DNA of 64,000 bases from Thiomargarita sp. (GTDB taxonomy: Bacteria > Pseudomonadota > Gammaproteobacteria > Beggiatoales > Beggiatoaceae): assembly GCA_020718845.1 (NCBI GenBank), contig DYRG01000003.1:43629-107628 (forward strand). Reading direction: 5' to 3'. Shown here in pieces: positions 37,072 through 46,612 of this stretch. The number at the start of each line of letters is the position of its first letter. The first letter of the stretch is position 1. The position numbers and the translations under genes were made by a program. Below the pieces are notes generated by a model that had not been told where the DNA came from, did not search any database, and saw only the letters and a program-made list of their open reading frames with translations.

Positions 37072-38361
37072 TTAATAGCGGTAATGCTCTGGTTTGTAAG
37101 GTCCTTCAATTGGCAAGTTCAAATAGGTTGCTTGCGCAGAAGTCATTTGAGTTAATTTTGCTCCAATTCTCGCTAAATGCAACCGAGCAACTTTCTCATC
37201 TAAATGTTTAGGCAACACATAGACTTTTCTTTCGTATTTTTCACTGTGATTCCACAACTCAATTTGCGCTAAAACTTGATTGGTAAATGAATTGGACATT
37301 ACAAAACTTGGATGACCTGTTGCACAACCTAAATTAACCAATCTTCCTTCGGCTAATAAAATCAAACGTTTTTGACTTGGTAAAATAATATGATCGACTT
37401 GTGGTTTAATGTTTTCCCAAGTGTATTGTTTCAATGATGCAACGTCAATTTCTGAATCAAAATGTCCAATATTACAAATAATGGCTTGATCGCGCATTTG
37501 TAACATATGCTCATGGGTAATTACGTTCACATTACCCGTTGCAGTTACGAAAATATCGCCTTGAGAAGCAGCATCGTCCATTGTAACAACTCGATAACCT
37601 TCCATTGCTGCTTGTAATGCACAAATTGGATCAATTTCAGTGACCCAAACCGTTGCACCTAAACCACGAAATGCTTGCGCAGAACCTTTCCCAACATCAC
37701 CATAACCTAAAACAACACAAATCTTTCCAGCAATCATTACATCAGTTGCGCGTTTAATGCCGTCCACTAAAGATTCTCTGCAACCATACAAATTGTCAAA
37801 TTTAGATTTCGTAACAGAATCATTGACATTGATGCAAGGAACTAATAATTCTCCTTTATCCATCATTTCATATAAACGATGTACGCCAGTAGTGGTTTCT
37901 TCTGAAATACCTTTCACGTCTTTTAATAATTCTGGATATTTCTGGTGCATTACAAGCGTCAAATCCCCACCATCATCTAAAATCATATTGGGTTTCCAAC
38001 CATTTTCACCAAAAATAGTTTTCTCAATACACCACCAAAATTCTTCTTCAGTTTCTCCCTTCCATGCAAATACGGGAATATTTTTTGCTGCAATAGCAGA
38101 TGCGGCATGATCTTGAGTTGAGAAAATATTACAAGATGACCAACGAATTTCTGCACCGAGTTCCACTAAAGTTTCTATCAATACGGCGGTTTGAATCGTC
38201 ATGTGTAAGCAACCCGCGATTCTTGCGCCTTTTAAAGGTTTTTGCTCACCGTATTCTTTTCTTAAAGCCATTAAACCAGGCATTTCAGTTTCTGCGATGG
38301 CGATTTCTTTACGACCCCATTCTGCTAAATTAATATCTGCGACTTTGTAATCATTAAACAT
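37072..38361 (-). CDS. ahcY: S-adenosylhomocysteine hydrolase
   Basis: NAD-dependent enzyme that splits S-adenosylhomocysteine into adenosine and homocysteine, relieving product inhibition of methylation; 429 residues. Motifs include [16 protein letters not shown], the NAD-binding [13 protein letters not shown] and the C-terminal KPEHYRY that closes the active site of the neighbouring subunit. The ATG at 38361 is chosen because GGAG lies 9 bases upstream and overlaps the alternative TTG at 38376. An SAH riboswitch stands in its leader. Confidence 0.97.
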   Translation of the reverse strand: MFNDYKVADINLAEWGRKEIAIAETEMPGLMALRKEYGEQKPLKGARIAGCLHMTIQTAVLIETLVELGAEIRWSSCNIFSTQDHAASAIAAKNIPVFAWKGETEEEFWWCIEKTIFGENGWKPNMILDDGGDLTLVMHQKYPELLKDVKGISEETTTGVHRLYEMMDKGELLVPCINVNDSVTKSKFDNLYGCRESLVDGIKRATDVMIAGKICVVLGYGDVGKGSAQAFRGLGATVWVTEIDPICALQAAMEGYRVVTMDDAASQGDIFVTATGNVNVITHEHMLQMRDQAIICNIGHFDSEIDVASLKQYTWENIKPQVDHIILPSQKRLILLAEGRLVNLGCATGHPSFVMSNSFTNQVLAQIELWNHSEKYERKVYVLPKHLDEKVARLHLARIGAKLTQMTSAQATYLNLPIEGPYKPEHYRY

Positions 38362-38434
38362 TTGAAGTTTCTCCAAAAAAGTTAAGCTGATTTAGAGCAC
38401 AAAAAAAGCACTCCAAACCAAAGAAAAAGGTTTG

Positions 38435-38492
38435 TGAGCGCGGTTTTTACAAATCACTGAGCCTAGCCAAAATGGTCGCAGCACTCCTCAGT
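38435..38492 (-). ncRNA. SAH riboswitch
   Basis: The ahcY leader matches the S-adenosylhomocysteine riboswitch consensus: ACTGAGGAGTGCTGC, then GGCTAGGCTCAGT closing the P1 stem (ACTGAG/CTCAGT), and the downstream pseudoknot strand CCGCGCTCA. SAH binding is known to turn expression on in this class, which fits the enzyme that removes SAH. The core spans 58 nt. A CAAACC/GGTTTG hairpin and a run of T follow before the ribosome site. Confidence 0.93.
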
Positions 38493-38499
38493 TGAAGAA

Positions 38500-38505
38500 A
38501 TTATA
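38500..38505 (-). promoter_or_regulatory. -10 element of the ahcY promoter
   Basis: A perfect TATAAT on the minus strand ends 7 bases before the first paired base of the SAH riboswitch, so transcription would begin right at the riboswitch. No good -35 box is seen. Confidence 0.5.
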
Positions 38506-38533
38506 ACCGTTTTTAGTTCATAAATGGTTATCT

Positions 38534-38549
38534 TGTAAGGTTTCAAACA
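38534..38549 (+). promoter_or_regulatory. Putative NifA upstream activator site (TGT-N10-ACA)
   Basis: TGT at 38534-38536 and ACA at 38547-38549 are separated by exactly 10 bases, the NifA binding rule. The site lies about 110 bases before the transcription start predicted from the sigma-54-like element, the usual distance for such sites. The motif has only six fixed bases, so chance occurrence is possible. Confidence 0.5.
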
Positions 38550-38622
38550 AAAAATTATTAACGTATTAAACATGACAATAAAAAATTTGCATGATGATGG
38601 CGAAAATACTTGATTATAGGGC

Positions 38623-38639
38623 TTGGCATGACTATTGTA
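38623..38639 (+). promoter_or_regulatory. Sigma-54-like -24/-12 element upstream of nifL
   Basis: TTGGCATGACTATTGTA matches the -24/-12 consensus YTGGCACG-N4-TTGCW except for two T-for-C changes, one at the -12 position. The GG doublet and the -12 G are spaced correctly (GG, 10 bases, G). It is 38 bases before the nifL ATG. Confidence 0.45.
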
Positions 38640-38676
38640 GTATATACGACATTGCCCCATTTTTTGGAGGAGAGAC

Positions 38677-40236
38677 ATGGCGCATACCACCATTTCACAT
38701 TCAGCACGACGAACAAAAATCATGTCTTCTAAGAAAACAAAAACAACACAATCTGTTGAAAATAAAAAAGATTTACCTGCGAAGGTCTTTTACGAAACTG
38801 TTCATCAAGCGCCGATTGCGATTTCAATTACCGATTCGCAGGCAAATATTTTGTATGCCAACCCCGCTTGCGAACAAGTATCGGGATATTCTGCTGAAGA
38901 ATTAGTAGGTTACAACGAATCGATGCTGTCCGACAAAAACACGCCGTCCGCATTATATCGGCAATTGTGGGAAACCCTACAACAAAAACAGGCGTGGAAT
39001 GGGGTTTTATTGAATCGACGCAAAGATGGATCGTCGTATTTGGCGGATTTGACGGTCGCGCCTTTAGTGGATGCAACGGGTAAAACAGAATTTTATTTGG
39101 GCATTCACCGCGACGTAAGTGAAATGCACGAATTAGAAAGCCAATTAAGTAATCAAAAAGCCTTTATTGAATCGGTTGTCGATGCTGTGCCTGTTGCGAT
39201 TGCATTATTGGATTTGAATGGCAAAGAATTATTAACTAACAAAGCCTATAAACGTTTGTCTGATGAAATAGAGCATCCAGCCCAACGATTATTATTAGGA
39301 ATTTCAGATTTTGATTTACAAAAACCTAGAAATTTCAATAATTTAGAAATTCATTACGATATTGGAAAAGGCTATGAACCGCGTTGGTTTTCGTGTTCAG
39401 GAATTCAAGTCAATGAACAAGAAATTAGCGTTAATAATTATTTCACCGCGAATGAGCAACCACGTTTATTATTTGTGGCGCATGAAATCACCAGCGTTAA
39501 ACGTCAGCAAGAACAAGCGAGAATGCAAGCGGTTCGAGCATTAATGGCAGAGCAACAAATGGTGCAAGGCATTCGAGAAGCGATTTCTGGAAGTATGTTT
39601 CAATTGCGAGGATTGTTAAATGTCGCGGTGGCGGCGTTGCAAACCTTACAACGGCGCGGCGAAAATAGTTCGATGCGGGGCGTGTTGCAGCAAATCGAAC
39701 AATCTGGCACGCAAGCCCTTGAAACGCTTAGATTTGCCTTGCCACGCGAACCTGCCGAGCCAAGTTGTTTAGTAAATTTAAATCAAGTCGTGCGCAATGT
39801 CCTTGAAATTTCTACAGATCGTCTACTTTCACAAGGCGTGACGGTTGATTGGCAACCCGAACCGGTGTTGCCTTCCTTACAAGGACGTGAGCAACAATTA
39901 CATTGTGTAATCAAGCAGTTAATTGATAATGCGTTGTGTGCACTTGAAGAACCAAATATTCGCAAACGTGAAATTCAAATTCGTAGTTTTATCGACGGAC
40001 ATTTGGTTGGATTAGAAATGTCGGATTCAGGACACGGCGTGCCAGAACATTTACAACTCCGTGTTTTTGAACCATTTTTTACCGCATGGAAACGCAAAGG
40101 TCGTCACGCGGGCATGGGTTTAGCGGTGGCGCGAGAAATTATTGCGCAACATTTGGGCGACATTGAAATCGACCGCCGTTTTCACGAAGGGTGTCGGATT
40201 CGCGTTTTATTACCAATTTCTTCACAAACACTTTAA
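38677..40236 (+). CDS. nifL: Nitrogen fixation regulatory flavoprotein NifL
   Basis: Anti-activator that binds NifA and blocks nif transcription under oxygen or fixed nitrogen. The 519-residue length is in the usual range for NifL. PAS1 (about 25-145, with NPACEQVSGYSAEELVG) would hold FAD, PAS2 follows (about 165-290), then a Q-linker-like helix and a GHKL domain (DNALCALEE, DSGHGVP, GMGLAVAREI). No phosphoacceptor histidine stands in the dimerisation helix (REAISGSMFQLRGLLN), as expected of NifL rather than a true kinase. GGAGG lies 6 bases before the ATG. nifA follows 5 bases later. Confidence 0.93.
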   Translation: MAHTTISHSARRTKIMSSKKTKTTQSVENKKDLPAKVFYETVHQAPIAISITDSQANILYANPACEQVSGYSAEELVGYNESMLSDKNTPSALYRQLWETLQQKQAWNGVLLNRRKDGSSYLADLTVAPLVDATGKTEFYLGIHRDVSEMHELESQLSNQKAFIESVVDAVPVAIALLDLNGKELLTNKAYKRLSDEIEHPAQRLLLGISDFDLQKPRNFNNLEIHYDIGKGYEPRWFSCSGIQVNEQEISVNNYFTANEQPRLLFVAHEITSVKRQQEQARMQAVRALMAEQQMVQGIREAISGSMFQLRGLLNVAVAALQTLQRRGENSSMRGVLQQIEQSGTQALETLRFALPREPAEPSCLVNLNQVVRNVLEISTDRLLSQGVTVDWQPEPVLPSLQGREQQLHCVIKQLIDNALCALEEPNIRKREIQIRSFIDGHLVGLEMSDSGHGVPEHLQLRVFEPFFTAWKRKGRHAGMGLAVAREIIAQHLGDIEIDRRFHEGCRIRVLLPISSQTL

Positions 40237-40241
40237 AAATC

Positions 40242-41792
40242 ATGTCATTACATCAACGTGTTCAACTGATTGAAGCGCAGCTTGAGGCTTTGTACGAAGT
40301 CAGCCGCGTGCTAAGTCGTTCTTTGAATGTCCACGAAACTTTGATTTCGGTGGTGCGCATTCTGCACGAGCGCGGCGAAATGGCAAAAGGCATGATCGCG
40401 CTGGTCGAAGCCGAAACAGGCGAATTGAGATTAAGCGTTCTTCACGACGACGACGAACCGAGCTGGGATCGTCCCGTCCGTTATCAACGCGGCGAAGGCG
40501 TATTAGGCAGTATTTTAACGAATATGCAACCTGTTGTTATTGAACGAATTTCTACTGAACCGCGCTTTTTACATCGTTTAGGGGTTTATAACCCTGAATT
40601 GCCATTTGTCGGCGTGCCAATTTGTGCAGAACACGAACCTTTGGGTGTGTTAGCTGCACAACCGCCGGTTGCAGATCAATTTTTAGAAGAACGGGTGCGT
40701 TTTTTAGAAATGGTGGCGAATCTAATTGCGCGGGTTTTAAAGCTCTCTCGACACGTTGAAAGTGAACAACGCGAACTCATCGATGAACGTGATAAACTTC
40801 GTCGAATGATTAAAGGTAATCATAGCTTTGAAAATATTGTTGGTCATAGCAAAACAATGCGGTCGATTTTTGAATTGGTGCGGCAGGTTGCAAAATGAAA
40901 TACAACCGTTTTAATACGCGGAGAATCTGGCACAGGTAAAGAATTGATTGCAAACGCAATTCATTACAATTCACCTCGAGCAAAAGGTGCGTTTATTAAA
41001 TTAAATTGTGCGGCATTGCCCGATAATTTATTAGAATCAGAATTATTTGGTCATGAAAAGGGAGCATTTACGGGCGCAGTTTCTCAAAGAAAAGGACGTT
41101 TTGAACGCGCCGATGGCGGAACAATTTTTTTAGATGAGATTGGAGAAATTACGCCTGCTTTTCAAGCAAAGTTGCTCAGAGTTTTGCAAGAAGGCGAATT
41201 TGAACGGGTCGGAGGAAATCAAACCCTCCGTGTTGATGTTCGAGTAATTGCAGCGACCAATAAAGATTTAGAAGCCGCCGTTGATGAAGGCAAGTTTCGT
41301 GAGGATTTGTATTATCGTTTGAACGTCATGCCAATTCTCATGCCGCCACTTCGAGAAAGATTAGAAGATATTCCTGAATTAGCAAGTTTTTTAATCAATA
41401 AAATCAGTCATTTACAACGTCGTAAATTAGAAATTACCGACAGTGCAATTCGTTTGTTAATGAAAAACGATTGGCAAGGAAACGTCCGCGAATTAGAAAA
41501 TTGCCTCGAACGCGCAGCGGTCATGAGCGAAAACGGCGTAGTTGACCGTGAAACCCTCGAACAAGCGGGATTGGGAGAATATAACCTTGCCGCCTACGCT
41601 GCGCCGTCACGCCCCTCCAACGCGCCGACGATTGACTTTAACGACCCGAGCATCGACGACCGTGAAAAAGTCATCGCCGCCCTCGAACAAGCCGGTTGGG
41701 TACAAGCGAAAGCCGCCCGTTTATTAGGTTTAACGCCGCGCCAAATCGCGTATCGTATCCAAACCCTCAAAATCAAAGTCAGACAATTTTGA
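40242..41792 (+). pseudogene. nifA: nifA, nif-specific sigma-54 activator interrupted by in-frame TGA
   Basis: NifA activates nif promoters with sigma-54. A single TGA at 40896-40898 (codon 219) breaks an otherwise intact 516-residue frame: upstream is the GAF domain (about 1-170), downstream the AAA+ domain ([23 protein letters not shown]) and a Fis-type HTH ([17 protein letters not shown] region). The codon stands where relatives, as I recall, carry tryptophan ([13 protein letters not shown]), so TGG to TGA is the simplest change. The interdomain linker has no cysteines, as in NifL-controlled NifA. Without readthrough or a read error, only an inactive N-terminal fragment is made. Confidence 0.88.
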
Positions 41793-41803
41793 ATAAAATC
41801 AAC

Positions 41804-42130
41804 ATGATAAAAGCACCGATTCCCGAAGATTATTTAGCGTTGTTAAAACTCTACGAACCGCAATTGCAAGCGTGGAAAGAAACGCCCAACGATAAGACCT
41901 TGTTTCAATTTGTTTTTGAACAAGTGGTGCGTTTGTTAGAGAAAAAATCTCCTTTTAACAAAGAAATACCCCTTCCGTTGCGCACCGCCGCACATCAATA
42001 TCTTAAACATAATCAAGCAGTTGTCGCACATTTTAGTTATTCAGAGAATCGTCAATTCTTTTTAAGCGATCTCTATGATTTTATTCAACTGTACATCAAA
42101 AAACACCATTATCTTTCGAGTATAAAATAA
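41804..42130 (+). CDS. Hypothetical protein downstream of nifA
   Basis: Unrecognised 108-residue protein, predicted mainly helical (LLKLYEPQLQAWKE, FQFVFEQVVRLLE), with no signal peptide or membrane helix. It starts 11 bases after the nifA stop and probably belongs to the nifLA transcript. The ATG at 41804 is the only sensible start, since longer versions overlap the nifA coding end. A role in nitrogen control is suggested by position only. Confidence 0.55.
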   Translation: MIKAPIPEDYLALLKLYEPQLQAWKETPNDKTLFQFVFEQVVRLLEKKSPFNKEIPLPLRTAAHQYLKHNQAVVAHFSYSENRQFFLSDLYDFIQLYIKKHHYLSSIK

Positions 42131-42294
42131 TTAAGATATTATTTCTAGATTAGAGGAAACGAAACAATGAATTAGTAAATTATGGTTAAAGAAAATACCT
42201 TTTTGCACCACTACCTTTTATTTTATCGGGGTTTCGAGTGCTCAAAAAAGCCAAAATATGCGATAATGCGAGCTTTTTGAAAAAGGTAAGTGAT

Positions 42295-43608
42295 ATGCGT
42301 CAAGTGGATACGTTGATTTTTGCGGGCTGGGTGATCCCCGTCGAACCCGAAGGTTTGGTGCTCGAACAACACGCTGTCGCCGTTCAAAATGGGCAAATTG
42401 TCGATATTTTACCCGCCGATCAAGCCGCTCAACAATTTTCCGCTCAAAATACGCACCATTTGCCTCACCACGCCTTAATTCCTGGTTTGATTAACGCCCA
42501 TACCCACGCCGCGATGACCTTGCTACGCGGATTTGCGGATGATTTGCCGCTCATGGAATGGTTGCAAAATCACATTTGGCCCGCCGAACAAAAATGGGTG
42601 AGCCCTGAATTTGTCGCCGACGGCACGCGCTTGGCGATTGCTGAAATGCTCCAATCGGGCATCACTTACTTTAATGATATGTATTTTTTTCCCGATCAAA
42701 CCGCCAACGTCGCCGCAGAAATGGGGATTCGTAGTTGTATCGGCTTGATTATTATAGATTTTCCGAGCGCGTGGGCAAAAGATTCCTCTGAATATTTCAA
42801 AAAAGCCGAAAAAATTTATCAACATTATCAAGGACATAATTTAGTCCGCACAGCCTTTGCGCCCCATGCGCCGTACAGTGTTTGCGAAGAATCTTTAAAA
42901 GAAGTCGTCAAACGCGCAGAAATCAATCAAATTCCTATCCATATTCATTTGCATGAAACCGCGTTTGAAGTCCAACAATATTTTGAAAAACATCAAATGA
43001 GTCCTTTAGATCATTTAGATCAACTCGGCATGGTTTCTGAAAAATTATTAGCGGTTCATGCAACACAATTAACTCAACAAAATCAAGAGCTTATTAAAAA
43101 ACGTAATGCCAATATTATTCATTGTCCCGAATCCAATTTAAAACTCGCTAGTGGTTTTTGTCCCGTTAACGAGTTGCTCAATTTAGAAATCAATGTTGCT
43201 CTTGGCACAGATGGCGCAGCAAGTAATGATGATTTAGATATGCTCGGAGAAATGAAAACTGCCGCTTTATTAGCAAAAGGCGTTTCTGGAAATCCAGCCG
43301 CGTTGCCCGCCGCCAAAACCTTAACAATGGCAACTTTAAACGGCGCAAAAGCCCTTCAAATTCAAGATGTTACAGGTTCTCTAAAAATTGGTAAATCCGC
43401 CGATCTGGTCGCAGTCGATATGCAGCATTTTGCCACTCAACCTTTATATAACCCCTTGACACAATTGGTTTATTCCTCGTCGCGGGGGCAAGTGACTGAC
43501 GTGTGGGTCGCGGGAAAACAGTTGCTCAAATCACGGATTTTAACTTCTCTGGATGTTCTTGAATTACAAGACAAAATTAATCATTGGGCAGCTAAAATCG
43601 CTTCCTAA
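42295..43608 (+). CDS. mtaD: 5-methylthioadenosine/S-adenosylhomocysteine deaminase (TRZ/ATZ family)
   Basis: Amidohydrolase of 437 residues that deaminates methylthioadenosine or SAH at the adenine ring. Metal-binding motifs are NAHTHAAMTLLRG, HIHLHET, VHATQL and LGTDGAASNDD; the LLRGFADDLPLMEWL block is typical of the MtaD/TrzA group. The ATG at 42295 gives the family N-terminus (MRQVDTLIFAGWVIP); an upstream GTG at 42238 would add residues unlike it. Another nucleobase could be the substrate, but ahcY nearby agrees with an SAH/MTA salvage role. Confidence 0.85.
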   Translation: MRQVDTLIFAGWVIPVEPEGLVLEQHAVAVQNGQIVDILPADQAAQQFSAQNTHHLPHHALIPGLINAHTHAAMTLLRGFADDLPLMEWLQNHIWPAEQKWVSPEFVADGTRLAIAEMLQSGITYFNDMYFFPDQTANVAAEMGIRSCIGLIIIDFPSAWAKDSSEYFKKAEKIYQHYQGHNLVRTAFAPHAPYSVCEESLKEVVKRAEINQIPIHIHLHETAFEVQQYFEKHQMSPLDHLDQLGMVSEKLLAVHATQLTQQNQELIKKRNANIIHCPESNLKLASGFCPVNELLNLEINVALGTDGAASNDDLDMLGEMKTAALLAKGVSGNPAALPAAKTLTMATLNGAKALQIQDVTGSLKIGKSADLVAVDMQHFATQPLYNPLTQLVYSSSRGQVTDVWVAGKQLLKSRILTSLDVLELQDKINHWAAKIAS

Positions 43609-43641
43609 CCTTTTTCTCAATCAAACACAAACAGTTTTTCT

Positions 43642-45042
43642 ATGAAATCTATTTTAATTATTATCGTTACTTGGAACAAAAAAGACTATGTTTTACAACT
43701 ACTTGCATCGTTAGAGGGATTAGATTATCCACGCGATAAATTAGACGTTGTTTTAATAGACAATGCAAGTAATGATGGCACAGTTGAAGCAATTCGTGAG
43801 CAATATCCGAATATAAACTTGATTTGTAATTCTGAAAATATTGGAGGAACGGGTGGTTTCAATACTGGATTACAATGGGCATTTCAACAGCCAGAAGAAA
43901 AATATGATTATCTTTGGTTATTAGATAATGATGTGTTAGTGCATCGTCAGGCTTTAAATGAGTTGGTAAAAATTTTAGAAGAAAATCCCGATATTGGGGT
44001 TTCTGGTTCGACCATGATGCAATTAGATTATCCTTGGAGAATCAATGAGATGGGCGCATTCTTCAATCGTAATAATGGAAATTTATATTTAAATCGTCAT
44101 TTTGAGGAAATCATAAATTGGCGTTCAATAGATGTCAAAGAATTAGCCGCAAATAAGGATTTAAAATTAAGCAAAACTTTAATGCACTGTCGCCCGATTA
44201 TGGATGTGGATTATGTTGCAGCAGCTTCGTTATTAATTCGATCAAAATTGGCAAAACAAGTGGGTATTTGGCGCGATTTCTTTATTCATTTTGATGACGT
44301 TGAATGGTGTTTGAGAATTGGTGAAATGGGCTGGCGTGTAACAGTCGCCGCAGATTCTATCATTTGGCATTTGTCCGCCGCTGCAAAAATCCCGACTTGG
44401 GTTCTATATTACGATAATCGTAACGTGTTGGTAACATTGCAAAAACATGGTGCAAGCCAAAAAACAATTCAGCAAAATGTTGAATTCATTTTAAAGAAAG
44501 CGGTTTATTATGCAATTTTAGGAAAACCCGATTTAAGTCAATTACATACTGATGCGGTTAATGATTTCTATGCCAATAATTTAGGTAAGAAAAATATTCA
44601 ACTAACCACTATTTATCGTTCCAATAAAAATATTGAGGAAGTGTTTAACAAACTAGATATAAAACGCATTTTAATCGGTAACGTTAATTTGCAAGCAACC
44701 GGTATTCAATCTGCATTAATGCAAGTTGCTTTAAAACGCCCAGACCTAGAAATCATTTTCCTTGCACAACCTGATGGTTCAAAAATATATCAATTTCCTC
44801 GATCTCGTTTTGTACAATTACCAATCAATCGCCTAAAACGTTACTGGCAATATTGGCGATTACAAAATCATTTTGATTTAGTATTGCAATCTGATTATTC
44901 CCCTTATCCCTTATTAGGTTGGTTAGGAAAGCAAGTTGTTTTCATTAATGACGATAGTTTTGCAATAAATCCACCTCCAAAATTAAAAGACGTTTGGCGT
45001 TTTGGATTGGTGTGGTTAAAACATCGTTTAGGTTTGAAATGA
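43642..45042 (+). CDS. Glycosyltransferase family 2 (GlfT2/rhamnosyltransferase-like)
   Basis: Cytosolic or membrane-associated GT-A enzyme of 466 residues. The N-terminal domain has VTWNKKDYVLQLLASL, LIDNASNDGT, the DxD-type LLDNDV and the acceptor-side DDVEWCLRIGEMGWR, which recalls GlfT2 and rhamnosyltransferases. Residues from about 340 form an extra C-terminal domain without a recognised name. The next GT2 gene starts 1 base after its stop. Donor and acceptor sugars are unknown. Confidence 0.87.
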   Translation: MKSILIIIVTWNKKDYVLQLLASLEGLDYPRDKLDVVLIDNASNDGTVEAIREQYPNINLICNSENIGGTGGFNTGLQWAFQQPEEKYDYLWLLDNDVLVHRQALNELVKILEENPDIGVSGSTMMQLDYPWRINEMGAFFNRNNGNLYLNRHFEEIINWRSIDVKELAANKDLKLSKTLMHCRPIMDVDYVAAASLLIRSKLAKQVGIWRDFFIHFDDVEWCLRIGEMGWRVTVAADSIIWHLSAAAKIPTWVLYYDNRNVLVTLQKHGASQKTIQQNVEFILKKAVYYAILGKPDLSQLHTDAVNDFYANNLGKKNIQLTTIYRSNKNIEEVFNKLDIKRILIGNVNLQATGIQSALMQVALKRPDLEIIFLAQPDGSKIYQFPRSRFVQLPINRLKRYWQYWRLQNHFDLVLQSDYSPYPLLGWLGKQVVFINDDSFAINPPPKLKDVWRFGLVWLKHRLGLK

Positions 45043-45043
45043 A

Positions 45044-46600
45044 ATGTTAAATTGGTTTGTAAATCCCACTGAGCAACAATTACGTCAATGGGCAAAAAGT
45101 GAATGGTTGGAATATCAAGCATGGATATTTCAACATAGTTTCATTACTTTAACTGAATGGCGAGAATTGAGAAATATTTCTAAAACATGGAAATACGCGC
45201 CTTTAATTAGTATTATTACACCCGTTTTTAACACTCCCGCTTTTTATTTGAAAGAATGTTTAGAAAGTGTGCAATTTCAAGCCTATCCGTTTTGGGAAAT
45301 GTGTTTAGTCGATGATGGTTCTTCTAATTTAGAAACTTTAGAAATATTAAAGACTTATTGTCAATTAGATAAACGCTTTAAATTATTTCATTTTGAACAA
45401 AATCAAGGAATTTGTGGCGCAACTAACCAAGCTATTCAAATGGCAAGTGGTGATTATATTGCATTTCTAGATCATGATGATCGCTTAGCTCCCGATGCGT
45501 TGTTTTATGTGGCAGAAAAGATTTTAACTGATCAAAGTATCGATGTTATTTATACCGATCGTGATATGATTTCTCCACAAAACAAACGCTTTATGCACTT
45601 GTTTAAACCAGATTGGTCGCCAGAAACGCTTTTATCAGGTAATTATTTGTTTCATTTAATGGTTTATAAACGTGAACTAATTAATCAATTAGGTGGTTTG
45701 AGAAAACCCTTTGAAGGTTCTCAAGATTTTGATTTGATTTTACGAGCATCAGATAATCCAAATTTAAACGTTTCTCATATTTCAAAAGTGCTCTATCATT
45801 GGCAACAACATGAACAATCTGTTTCGCTTGAACATGAAGTAAAAGACTATATTTATCAATCAGGTATTTCTGCTTTAGAAGAAACTTTGCAACGTAAAAA
45901 TTTGAAAGGAACTGTAACTGAAAACCCTAATTTATGGAGAGGAAATTATCGCGTTAAATTAAATCTAACAAGTTCAAATGCTTATCAAATTATTCAAATT
46001 AAAAACCCAGAAAAATATATAGAAACCTTATTAAATACTAATTTAGAAAAAGAATTCATTATTATTTTAAGTAGTGAATTAAAATATGAAGAAAAAGATT
46101 TGAACGAATTAGTTTCATGGTTGCAAATTTCAAATGTTGCAATTAGTACTGGAAAAATTATTAATAATGACAAAATTATCCATGCGGGTTTAGTGCAATG
46201 CTCAAATGGAATTCCTTTAAGTTTATATGAAGGACACCCTATTTCAACGGCGGGTTATTTGGCGGTAACAATGTCGATAAGAAATGTGAGCACACCGCAT
46301 CCTTTATGTTGTGCAATGCGTAAAAAAACTTTAGAAACATATCGTGAACAACTTAAATTATATCAAAGCGGTTTTGGAGCATTTGAATTAGCTTTAAATC
46401 TATTACAAAAAAATCAAAGAGTTGTTTATACGCCTTTTGCAATTTTTGAAACCGATCAAAATGTAAATAACTGGCAAACTCAAGATAGAGAATTATTTGT
46501 TAATCGTTGGAAAAATTGGTTAGAAAATAGCGATCCCTATTATAATAAAAATCTCACTTTAAAATTTAATGATATGGGTTTAGAAGCCTTAGCATCTTAA
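45044..46600 (+). CDS. Glycosyltransferase family 2
   Basis: GT-A family 2 enzyme of 518 residues. The catalytic domain starts near residue 52 (ISIITPVFNTPAFYLKECLESV), with VDDGSSN, a DxD-like FLDHDD and the acceptor motif GSQDFDLILRA. The first 50 residues are an extra helical lead, and the C-terminal 190 residues may be a second, degenerate domain. It follows the preceding GT2 gene by 1 base and converges with the beta-helix gene. Confidence 0.87.
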   Translation: MLNWFVNPTEQQLRQWAKSEWLEYQAWIFQHSFITLTEWRELRNISKTWKYAPLISIITPVFNTPAFYLKECLESVQFQAYPFWEMCLVDDGSSNLETLEILKTYCQLDKRFKLFHFEQNQGICGATNQAIQMASGDYIAFLDHDDRLAPDALFYVAEKILTDQSIDVIYTDRDMISPQNKRFMHLFKPDWSPETLLSGNYLFHLMVYKRELINQLGGLRKPFEGSQDFDLILRASDNPNLNVSHISKVLYHWQQHEQSVSLEHEVKDYIYQSGISALEETLQRKNLKGTVTENPNLWRGNYRVKLNLTSSNAYQIIQIKNPEKYIETLLNTNLEKEFIIILSSELKYEEKDLNELVSWLQISNVAISTGKIINNDKIIHAGLVQCSNGIPLSLYEGHPISTAGYLAVTMSIRNVSTPHPLCCAMRKKTLETYREQLKLYQSGFGAFELALNLLQKNQRVVYTPFAIFETDQNVNNWQTQDRELFVNRWKNWLENSDPYYNKNLTLKFNDMGLEALAS

Positions 46601-46612
46601 ACCCACTTTATT

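Noticed and set aside
38677..40236. NifL read as an ordinary PAS-histidine kinase
   Set aside because: It lacks the phosphoacceptor histidine, its length is in the NifL range, and it directly precedes a NifA-type gene.
40896..40898. Possible TGA-to-tryptophan recoding in this organism
   Set aside because: TGA is used as an ordinary stop at several genes (scpA, the dienelactone hydrolase, the C-terminal end of nifA) and no other gene here carries internal TGA codons at conserved tryptophans.
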